From Methanobacteriales archaeon HGW-Methanobacteriales-1 (GTDB taxonomy: Archaea > Methanobacteriota > Methanobacteria > Methanobacteriales > Methanobacteriaceae), in NCBI GenBank assembly GCA_002839705.1, contig PGYO01000001.1:62001-126000 (forward strand): DNA of 64,000 bases. The letters are read 5' to 3'. Below are positions 58,560 to 64,000 of this stretch, in pieces. Each line of letters starts with the position of its first letter. Within the stretch, counting starts at the first letter, position 1. The position numbers were made by a program, and so were the translations under genes. Under the pieces are notes generated by a model. The model saw only the letters and a list, made by a program, of their open reading frames with translations. It made no database searches and was not told the origin of the DNA.

Positions 58560-58979
58560 TTGGCACGTAAAGAATTTAAGTATCGCAATCACACTTTGGA
58601 AGAATTACAAGAAATGCCTCTGGATAAGGTTATAGAAATATTACCATCCAGACAGAGGAGATCTCTGAAAAGAGGATTCTTACCAAGGCAAAAAAAGGTA
58701 CTAGAAAGAATTAGAAAATTAAAAAAACAAGGACAAGAAGGTACTAAAGGTGGAAGGCCTCAAATTATTAAAACTCACTGTAGAGACATGATTGTTCTAC
58801 CAGAAATGGTAGGTATAACTTTTGGTATTTACAATGGTAAAGAATTTGTTCAAGTACAAATCCAACCTGAAATGATTGGTTGCTACTTTGGGGAATTTGC
58901 ACCTACACGACAAAAAGTTGAACACGGAGACCCAGGAATGGGAGCTACCAGATCATCCATGTTCGTGCCTCTTAAATAA
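58560..58979 (+). CDS. rps19: Small subunit ribosomal protein uS19
   Basis: A 139-residue archaeal S19 starting with TTG ([19 protein letters not shown]). The TTG is supported by TTAGGAGGTGGCTTA just before it. [23 protein letters not shown] is the family core, and the archaeal N-terminal extension is present. Confidence 0.95.
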   Translation: MARKEFKYRNHTLEELQEMPLDKVIEILPSRQRRSLKRGFLPRQKKVLERIRKLKKQGQEGTKGGRPQIIKTHCRDMIVLPEMVGITFGIYNGKEFVQVQIQPEMIGCYFGEFAPTRQKVEHGDPGMGATRSSMFVPLK

Positions 58980-58991
58980 GGAGAATAAACA

Positions 58992-59453
58992 ATGGCTAAA
59001 ATTAATTATGCTTTTAACGAAGACGATAAGGCCAAAACTGCCAAGGCGATTGGGAAATCTTTAAAGATTTCCCCTAAACACGCTGTGGAATTGTGCAGGG
59101 AACTTAGAGGGAAAAAACTCGAAAGCGCCAAAGTTTATTTGGAAGAGGTTATTCAGATGGATAAAGCTGTCCCTTTCAAAAGACACAACAAAAAGGTTGG
59201 TCACCGTAAGGGATTAACAGGATGGCCTAGTGGTCGTTACCCTGTTAAAGCTGCCACTCAAATATTAAAAGTTTTGGAAAACGCTGAAGCTAATGCAGAA
59301 TACAAGGGATTGGACGCCGAAAACCTAAAAATCATGCACATTTCTAGTCATCGTGGTTTTATATTAAAGGGATGGACTCCCCGTGCTTTTGGAAGAGCAA
59401 GCCCGAATAATACGCCCACTACCCACGTGCAGATTGTCTTAGGGGAGGCTTAG
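58992..59453 (+). CDS. rpl22: Large subunit ribosomal protein uL22
   Basis: A 153-residue L22: [40 protein letters not shown] and the tunnel loop [19 protein letters not shown]. It follows rps19 by 12 bases with TAAGGAGAAT as its ribosome binding site. Confidence 0.95.
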   Translation: MAKINYAFNEDDKAKTAKAIGKSLKISPKHAVELCRELRGKKLESAKVYLEEVIQMDKAVPFKRHNKKVGHRKGLTGWPSGRYPVKAATQILKVLENAEANAEYKGLDAENLKIMHISSHRGFILKGWTPRAFGRASPNNTPTTHVQIVLGEA

Positions 59454-59459
59454 ATTTAC

Positions 59460-60365
59460 ATGATAGAAAAGGATTTTGTCACAGAGGGCCTTAGAAGAAC
59501 TAGAATTGATGAATATCTACAAAGTGAACTCGAAAGAGCCGGCTACGGTGGAATGGAAGTTCAAGTTACTCCTCTAGGAACCATGGTAGTTGTTTACGCT
59601 GAAAGACCAGGAATGGTTATTGGAAGAGGCGGAAAAACTGTTCGAGGCATAACTCAAAACTTAAAAACCAAATTTGATTTGGAAAACCCACAAGTAGAAG
59701 TTAAAGAAGTGGATGTTCCTGAACTCAACCCTAAAATCATGGCCTACAAAATTGCAAACATGTTGCAGAGAGGTATGCATTTTAGAAGAGTGGCCTATAC
59801 CACCATACGAAGAATTATGGGGTCCGGTGCTCAAGGTGTAGAAGTAACCATATCCGGTAAAATTAGGGGTGCAAGATCTGCTACTGCTAAATTTTCTGAT
59901 GGTTACATTAAAAAATGTGGTGAACCTTCCATTCGTTTAGTCAAAGAAGGTTTTGCAACTGTTCAACTCAAACCTGGTGTTCTAGGAATCTATGTTAGAA
60001 TCATGCCACCGGGCGCAGTTCTACCAGATAAAGTTGATATTTTAGCTCCGACTATTGAAGAGACTGTAATTGAAACTGAAGAGACTGTAGAAGTTGAAGT
60101 AACTGAAGAACCTTTGGAAACTACTGAAGAAGTAGAACTGGTTGAATCTGAAGAGGAACTAGAAGAACTGGTTGAATCTGAAGAGGAACTAGAAGAGACT
60201 GAAGAGGTATCCGAAGTAGTTGAAGAATCTGAGGAAGAAGTGTCTGAAGATGTTCCTGAGGAAACTGATGTGGTTTCTGAGGAAGAAGTGTCTGAAGATG
60301 TTGAAGCTGCTGAAGAGTCTGAATCCGAACAGGAATCTTCTGAAAAGCCAGAAAAATCTGAATAA
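59460..60365 (+). CDS. rps3: Small subunit ribosomal protein uS3 with long acidic tail
   Basis: A 301-residue S3. Residues 1-200 are the ordinary archaeal S3 with the KH domain (GMVIGRGGKTVRGITQNL) and the C-terminal IYVRIMPPGAVLPDKVDI. Residues from about 205 on are almost entirely Glu, Val, Ser and Thr (VEVEVTEEPLETTEEVELVE), a long acidic tail. The tail is encoded partly by exact tandem duplications (30 bases and 27 bases), so it has grown by repeat expansion. Archaeal S3 tails are often acidic, but this one is unusually long. Confidence 0.94.
   Translation: MIEKDFVTEGLRRTRIDEYLQSELERAGYGGMEVQVTPLGTMVVVYAERPGMVIGRGGKTVRGITQNLKTKFDLENPQVEVKEVDVPELNPKIMAYKIANMLQRGMHFRRVAYTTIRRIMGSGAQGVEVTISGKIRGARSATAKFSDGYIKKCGEPSIRLVKEGFATVQLKPGVLGIYVRIMPPGAVLPDKVDILAPTIEETVIETEETVEVEVTEEPLETTEEVELVESEEELEELVESEEELEETEEVSEVVEESEEEVSEDVPEETDVVSEEEVSEDVEAAEESESEQESSEKPEKSE
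60135..60194 (+). repeat. 30-base tandem duplication in the rps3 tail
   Basis: Bases 60135-60164 are exactly repeated at 60165-60194, each coding ELVESEEELE. The copies do not differ even at synonymous sites. Confidence 0.95.
60228..60302 (+). repeat. 27-base direct repeat in the rps3 tail
   Basis: Bases 60228-60254 recur exactly at 60276-60302, coding SEEEVSEDV each time, with 21 bases between. Confidence 0.93.
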
Positions 60366-60385
60366 TACTTTTAGGGATGAAAAAA

Positions 60386-60592
60386 ATGGCTATCTTAAGA
60401 AGTAAAGATGTAAGAGAAATGGATATTGATGAGATCCAGAAGAAGCTGGGTGAACTCAAAGCAGAATATGCTAAAAACATTTCCAAAAGTTCTGCATCAG
60501 GGGTCTATGAAAATCCTGGAAAAATCAAGGAACTCAAAAGGACCATTGCTCGCGTTCTTACTATTATGAATGAAAAACAGAAGGAGACATAA
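60386..60592 (+). CDS. rpmC: Large subunit ribosomal protein uL29
   Basis: The product MAILRSKDVREMDIDEIQKK is a 68-residue L29, two helices. ATG 60377 is in frame, but it lies in the ribosome binding site AGGGATG that serves ATG 60386. It overlaps nothing and ends at the base before aIF1. Confidence 0.93.
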   Translation: MAILRSKDVREMDIDEIQKKLGELKAEYAKNISKSSASGVYENPGKIKELKRTIARVLTIMNEKQKET

Positions 60593-60928
60593 ATGAAAAT
60601 CTGCGATGTATGTGGTCTTCCAGATGAACTCTGCGTCTGTGAAGAAATAGCACGAGAAGTTCAGACTGTTAAAGTATTTACAGTACGAAGAAGATTCGGG
60701 AAACTGATGACCATTGTAGAGGGCATAGACGAGCACGATATCGACATTAAGGAACTTACCAAGGAATTAAAAGCCAGGTGTGCCTGTGGTGGCACAGCTA
60801 AAAAAGGTCAGATAGAACTTCAAGGGGACCATAAAAGGAAAGTTAAAGAAGTTCTAGCTAACCTGGGCTTTTCATCAGATACTATTGAAATTCGAGAAAT
60901 GGATAGGAAACATAATAGAAGAAGATAA
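60593..60928 (+). CDS. Translation initiation factor aIF1 (SUI1/YciH family)
   Basis: A 111-residue SUI1-fold protein: [19 protein letters not shown] as an N-terminal zinc-ribbon-like region (CxxC and CxC), [43 protein letters not shown] as the SUI1 core. It monitors start codon choice on the small subunit. It starts immediately after the L29 stop. Confidence 0.9.
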   Translation: MKICDVCGLPDELCVCEEIAREVQTVKVFTVRRRFGKLMTIVEGIDEHDIDIKELTKELKARCACGGTAKKGQIELQGDHKRKVKEVLANLGFSSDTIEIREMDRKHNRRR

Positions 60929-60935
60929 TTGAATA

Positions 60936-60951
60936 AATTAGAATTCTAATT
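60936..60951. promoter_or_regulatory. 16-bp palindrome in the aIF1-rnp1 spacer
   Basis: AATTAGAA-TTCTAATT is a perfect 16-base palindrome, 8 bases after the aIF1 stop, in the only sizeable gap (103 bases) inside the operon. It may mark a 3' end or regulator site. Confidence 0.4.
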
Positions 60952-61002
60952 GTTTTAATTAGCTTCTAAAATTCACTTATTCCAAATTTTAATTCAAATC
61001 TC

Positions 61003-61016
61003 AATTTAAAATATAA
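61003..61016 (+). promoter_or_regulatory. Possible internal promoter before rnp1
   Basis: AATTTAAAATATAAT lies 16-29 bases upstream of the rnp1 ATG, and no clear ribosome binding site follows. A leaderless transcript would fit. The box is a loose match in AT-rich sequence. Confidence 0.35.
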
Positions 61017-61031
61017 TGCTTTGGGCAATGT

Positions 61032-61313
61032 ATGATAACTCCACAAAATTTATTTCAGCATGAACTAATTGGTTTAACTGTTGAAATAGTTGAAAGCTCT
61101 AATATGGGGATGGTAGGAATAAAAGGAAAAATTGTTGACGAAACTCGAAATACAATTCGTGTTGAATTGGATGATGGACATGAGTCGATCATTCCTAAAA
61201 ATGTTGCAATTTTTCATTTCCAAACCCCTGAAGGACAAAAAGTGGAGATTGATGGTAAAATTCTGGTAAGTCGCCCTGAAGACAGAATTAAAAAGAAATT
61301 TAGGAAAATTTAA
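61032..61313 (+). CDS. rnp1: Ribonuclease P protein component 1 (Rpp29)
   Basis: A 93-residue Rpp29/Pop4 protein with the Sm-like core [36 protein letters not shown] and the basic end [13 protein letters not shown]. It binds RNase P RNA with Rpp21 for tRNA 5' processing. In archaea its gene commonly sits in this ribosomal operon. The ATG lacks a strong ribosome binding site, unlike the neighbours. Confidence 0.93.
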   Translation: MITPQNLFQHELIGLTVEIVESSNMGMVGIKGKIVDETRNTIRVELDDGHESIIPKNVAIFHFQTPEGQKVEIDGKILVSRPEDRIKKKFRKI

Positions 61314-61324
61314 TTGGTGATAAT

Positions 61325-61645
61325 ATGGTTGGCATCGAAGTTCCAGAACCTAAATCCGAATGTAATGATCCTAACTGCCCTTTCCACGGATCTCTGCCAG
61401 TCAGAGGACAAGTTTTGGAAGGAATAGTTACTAATGATAAAGCTGAAAGGACCATTACTGTGGAAAGAAGTTTTTACAAGTTCATTCGGAAATATGAAAG
61501 ATACGAAAAAAGAAAATCAAGAATTAAAGCTCACAAACCAGATTGTATTGAGTTACAAGTAGGTGACGCAGTAAAAATAGCGGAATGCAGGCCTTTAAGT
61601 AAGACCAAGCATTTTGTTGTGGTTGAGGTAAAGGGAGAGAAATAA
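61325..61645 (+). CDS. rps17: Small subunit ribosomal protein uS17
   Basis: A 106-residue archaeal S17: [20 protein letters not shown] with the zinc-site-like cysteines, [20 protein letters not shown] and [14 protein letters not shown]. It ends directly at the L14 start. TTGGTGATAAT is its ribosome binding site. Confidence 0.95.
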   Translation: MVGIEVPEPKSECNDPNCPFHGSLPVRGQVLEGIVTNDKAERTITVERSFYKFIRKYERYEKRKSRIKAHKPDCIELQVGDAVKIAECRPLSKTKHFVVVEVKGEK

Positions 61646-62044
61646 ATGAAGGCTATTACATCTAATGTAACCAAAGCTCTACCTGTTGGTGCCCGACTAC
61701 AATGTGTTGACAATACTGGTGCTCGTGAAGTAGAAATTATATCTGTAAAAGGGTATAAAGGTGTTCGAAGGAGACTAGATGTGGCTGGAGTAGGCGACAT
61801 GATTATTGTCTCTGTCAAAAAAGGATCTGTGGACATGCGAAAAGAAGTCATGACTGCAGTTGTTGTGAGACAGAAAAAAGAATACCGACGTGCTGATGGT
61901 CTACGAATTAAATTTGAAGATAATGCAGCTGTAATTATAAGCCCTGAAGGTGTGATCAAAGGATCCGAAATCAGAGGACCTGTAGCTAAAGAAGCGGCTG
62001 ATAGATGGCCTGCTGTAGGAAGCGCGGCTAGTATAATTGTTTAA
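61646..62044 (+). CDS. rpl14: Large subunit ribosomal protein uL14
   Basis: A 132-residue L14 with [34 protein letters not shown] and [20 protein letters not shown]. It begins one base after the S17 stop (GGGAGAGAAATAA before ATG). Confidence 0.96.
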   Translation: MKAITSNVTKALPVGARLQCVDNTGAREVEIISVKGYKGVRRRLDVAGVGDMIIVSVKKGSVDMRKEVMTAVVVRQKKEYRRADGLRIKFEDNAAVIISPEGVIKGSEIRGPVAKEAADRWPAVGSAASIIV

Positions 62045-62054
62045 TGGTGATTAA

Positions 62055-62408
62055 ATGTCAAAACAACCTAGAAAACAAAGGAAATACATTTACAATGCAC
62101 CTTTACATGCACGCCACAAACTAATGAGTGTAACCTTAAGCAAGGATCTTCGAGAAGAATTTGGTCGAAGATCTCTTCCTGTGAGAACTGGGGACACTGT
62201 GCAGGTTATGCGCGGCGATTTTAAAGATCACGAAGGAAAAGTGGAAAAAGTAGACCTGAAACACTACCGTGTACGAGTAGAAGGTGCTACTACACAAAAA
62301 CCTGACGGAAATCCAGTTTTCTTCCCAATTCACCCATCTAACTTGGTTATTGTGGAAATGGATTTAAAAGACGAAAAAAGAAACAAAATTATGGAAAGGA
62401 AGGGATAA
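62055..62408 (+). CDS. rpl24: Large subunit ribosomal protein uL24
   Basis: A 117-residue archaeal L24 ([20 protein letters not shown] and the KOW motif [20 protein letters not shown]). It binds near the tunnel exit. A 2-base gap to S4e. Confidence 0.95.
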   Translation: MSKQPRKQRKYIYNAPLHARHKLMSVTLSKDLREEFGRRSLPVRTGDTVQVMRGDFKDHEGKVEKVDLKHYRVRVEGATTQKPDGNPVFFPIHPSNLVIVEMDLKDEKRNKIMERKG

Positions 62409-62409
62409 T

Positions 62410-63138
62410 ATGGCAAAGATGGGATCAAGAAAACATCTTAAGCGTTATAAATCTCCTAAACACTGGCCCATTCATCCAAAAGAAGATAAATGGACAGTTA
62501 AACCTGCTGCTGGACCTCACGCAATAGAAAGTTCACTACCTTTATTGATTGTCATTAGGGACATTCTGGGAATTGCTGATAATTCCCGGGAAGCTAAGAG
62601 AATCATTAACAATGGTGAGATACTGGTAGATGGTGAAGTAAGGAAGGACTATAAATTCCCTGTTGGTTTCATGGATGTATTACAGATTCCTAAAAATGGT
62701 GGAGTCTACAGAGTACTGCCTGATGCAAAGGGAAGATTAATTTTACATCCTATCACACAGGAAAATGTAGAATTTAAATTATGTAAAATTGAAAACAAAA
62801 CCACTGTTAAAGACGGTAAAACCCAACTTAACTTACATGATGGCCGGAACTCTATTACTGAGGATCAGCTTTCTGCGGGTGATGTGGTAAAGCTCAAAGT
62901 ACCTGAACAAGAAATTTTAGAAGCTATAAAATTCGAAGAAGGTATTATTGGTCTGGTTACTGGTGGTAAACACACGGGTGAGATTGGTAAAATTAAGGAA
63001 ATTAACATTACCAAATCTTCCATGCCTAACACAGTTGTTATGGAAACTGAAAATAATAAAACTTTCCTAACATTAAAAGATTATGTTTTCGTTATTGGAA
63101 AAGACGAACCTGTTATTTCACTTCCTGGAGGAAACTAA
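62410..63138 (+). CDS. rps4e: Small subunit ribosomal protein eS4
   Basis: A 242-residue S4e: [20 protein letters not shown], an S4-type RNA-binding segment ([20 protein letters not shown]), and KOW-like [20 protein letters not shown]. This protein is present in archaea and eukaryotes but not bacteria. It runs into rpl5 with no gap. Confidence 0.95.
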   Translation: MAKMGSRKHLKRYKSPKHWPIHPKEDKWTVKPAAGPHAIESSLPLLIVIRDILGIADNSREAKRIINNGEILVDGEVRKDYKFPVGFMDVLQIPKNGGVYRVLPDAKGRLILHPITQENVEFKLCKIENKTTVKDGKTQLNLHDGRNSITEDQLSAGDVVKLKVPEQEILEAIKFEEGIIGLVTGGKHTGEIGKIKEINITKSSMPNTVVMETENNKTFLTLKDYVFVIGKDEPVISLPGGN

Positions 63139-63645
63139 ATGAACCCAATGGAAGAAGTAATAATAGCCAAAGCCACCATGAATATTGGTGTTGGTGAAGG
63201 TGGAGAACAATTGGTCCGGGCTGAAAAGCTTTTAAATGCTATGACTGGCCAGAATTCTGTTCGAACTTACTCTAAAGTTACTAATCCTGAATTCGGTATA
63301 AGAAAACATCAACCCATAGCTTGCAAAGTAACCTTAAGGGGCGAAAGAGCAGATAAAGCTATTAAAATGATATTAGATGGTATAGGTAACAAACTGAAAT
63401 CAAGACAGTTTGATGCTCAGGGTAATGTTTCATTTGGAATAAATGAACATATTGATATCCCTGGAATGAGGTATGATCCAGATATTGGTATTTTTGGAAT
63501 GAACTTATCAATTACCTTTGAAAAACCAGGATACCGAATCAAAAGAAGGAAAATTCAACGGAAAAAAATCCCAGCTAAACACATGGTAAAAAAAGAAGAA
63601 ACCATGAAATTTATGCAGGAAAAATTCCAGGTTAAGATTGTTTAA
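63139..63645 (+). CDS. rpl5: Large subunit ribosomal protein uL5
   Basis: A 168-residue L5: [40 protein letters not shown] and [20 protein letters not shown]. It binds 5S rRNA. GGAGGAAACTAA precedes ATG 63139; ATG 63145 is less well spaced. Confidence 0.95.
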   Translation: MNPMEEVIIAKATMNIGVGEGGEQLVRAEKLLNAMTGQNSVRTYSKVTNPEFGIRKHQPIACKVTLRGERADKAIKMILDGIGNKLKSRQFDAQGNVSFGINEHIDIPGMRYDPDIGIFGMNLSITFEKPGYRIKRRKIQRKKIPAKHMVKKEETMKFMQEKFQVKIV

Positions 63646-63656
63646 GGGTGAGATTT

Positions 63657-63800
63657 ATGCCAAGAAAATACGGAAAGGCATCCAGAAAATGTTCAAGATG
63701 CGGAGATCACTCTGCTCTGGTTAGAAGATACGGGCTCATGTTATGTAGACAGTGCTTCAGAGAACTCGCACCGAAAATCGGATTTAAAAAGTACAACTAG
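63657..63800 (+). CDS. rps14: Small subunit ribosomal protein uS14, zinc-binding
   Basis: A 47-residue protein [20 protein letters not shown] with a second CxxC in [13 protein letters not shown], so a four-cysteine zinc site, ending GFKKYN. The length and motif are those of archaeal S14. AAGGGTGAGATTT precedes the ATG. It is short and easily missed. Confidence 0.95.
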   Translation: MPRKYGKASRKCSRCGDHSALVRRYGLMLCRQCFRELAPKIGFKKYN

Positions 63801-63821
63801 TACAGGAAAGAGGTGTTTAAT

Positions 63822-64000
63822 GTGACTCTTATGGATCCTCTCGCAAATGCCCTGACTAATATGCGAAACAATGAGTTGCAGGGAAATGGAAAATGTAATA
63901 TTTCCCCTGCTTCTAAATTGATAGGGCGAGTCTTAAGGACTATGCAAAAAGAAGGCTACATTGGTGAATTTGAATATGTAGATGACGGCAAAGCTGGAAA
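63822..64000 (+). CDS. rps8: Small subunit ribosomal protein uS8, 3'-truncated by window edge
   Basis: The window holds the first 59 codons: [43 protein letters not shown] 63822 is the likely start, with AAAGAGGTG upstream; ATG 63831 is the alternative. S8 is about 130 residues in archaea, so more than half lies beyond the window. Confidence 0.93.
   Translation, partial: MTLMDPLANALTNMRNNELQGNGKCNISPASKLIGRVLRTMQKEGYIGEFEYVDDGKAG

Noticed and set aside
60121-60486. Long reading frame on the minus strand opposite the rps3 tail
   Set aside because: It is a Leu/Gln-rich shadow of the Glu-rich repeats, not a gene.

Overview
The window comes from an AT-rich, hydrogenotrophic methanogen of the order Methanobacteriales, most like a mesophilic Methanobacterium. 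Supporting evidence: methanogenesis marker genes, hdrCB, a 2-phosphoglycerate kinase (cyclic 2,3-diphosphoglycerate pathway), diphthamide and archaeosine genes, an archaeal SRP RNA, paired pycA/birA, class III signal peptide pilins, and the archaeal ribosomal protein operon in the Methanobacteriales order, preceded by an MTH1-type SPOUT methyltransferase. TATA boxes and GGTG/GGAGG ribosome binding sites are archaeal in style. Nothing looks viral, and no insertion sequence or CRISPR array was seen.

Layout. 1-3950: the methyl-coenzyme M reductase (MCR) activation/marker cluster mmp3 (cut by the window edge), mmp6, a DUF2111 gene, mmp5, mmp15, mmp17. 4190-5059: a stand-alone nifB. 5139-7623 (minus): a nitrate/sulfonate/taurine-type ABC importer. 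7854-11021: mtnA, trm5, dphB. 11126-15028: a PadR regulator with a textbook operator, an ABC-2 exporter and a methyltransferase. 15176-15937: a short ArcS/TGT-like protein. 16199-19165: hdrC with an unusual charged N-terminal extension, hdrB and two conserved small genes. 19284-22255: phosphoesterase, 2-phosphoglycerate kinase, CBS protein, SRP RNA and tRNA-Ser(GCT). 22383-29067: VOC protein, membrane protein, two aminotransferases, a CDF metal transporter and a radical SAM protein.

29292-37588: coaD, followed by what reads as a surface-structure locus: two STT3/AglB-like oligosaccharyltransferase paralogs with degenerate WWDYG motifs, three tiny class III signal peptide (pilin-like) genes including a recent duplicate, a small regulator-like gene and a membrane-anchored PLD-like protein. 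37591-39775: an MBL hydrolase and the ArvA/ArvB/ArvC (OapABC) GTPase cluster linked to archaeal extracellular vesicles. 39912-53613: rqcH, membrane proteins including DUF2070, fumarase beta subunit with an overlapping TIM-barrel hydrolase gene, a NYN protein, a SelA-like PLP protein, rtcA, birA and pycA.

53888-64000: a METTL5-type methyltransferase and the ribosomal protein operon (SPOUT methyltransferase, L3, L4, L23, L2, S19, L22, S3, L29, aIF1/SUI1, RNase P component 1, S17, L14, L24, S4e, L5, S14, S8 cut by the window end). The leader of this operon carries three perfect short palindromes.

The strongest leads are nifB beside the MCR activation genes, the glycosyltransferase/pilin locus, the HdrC extension, and several palindromic candidate operators. 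All functional statements rest on reading translated sequence and remembered family knowledge; no search was run.
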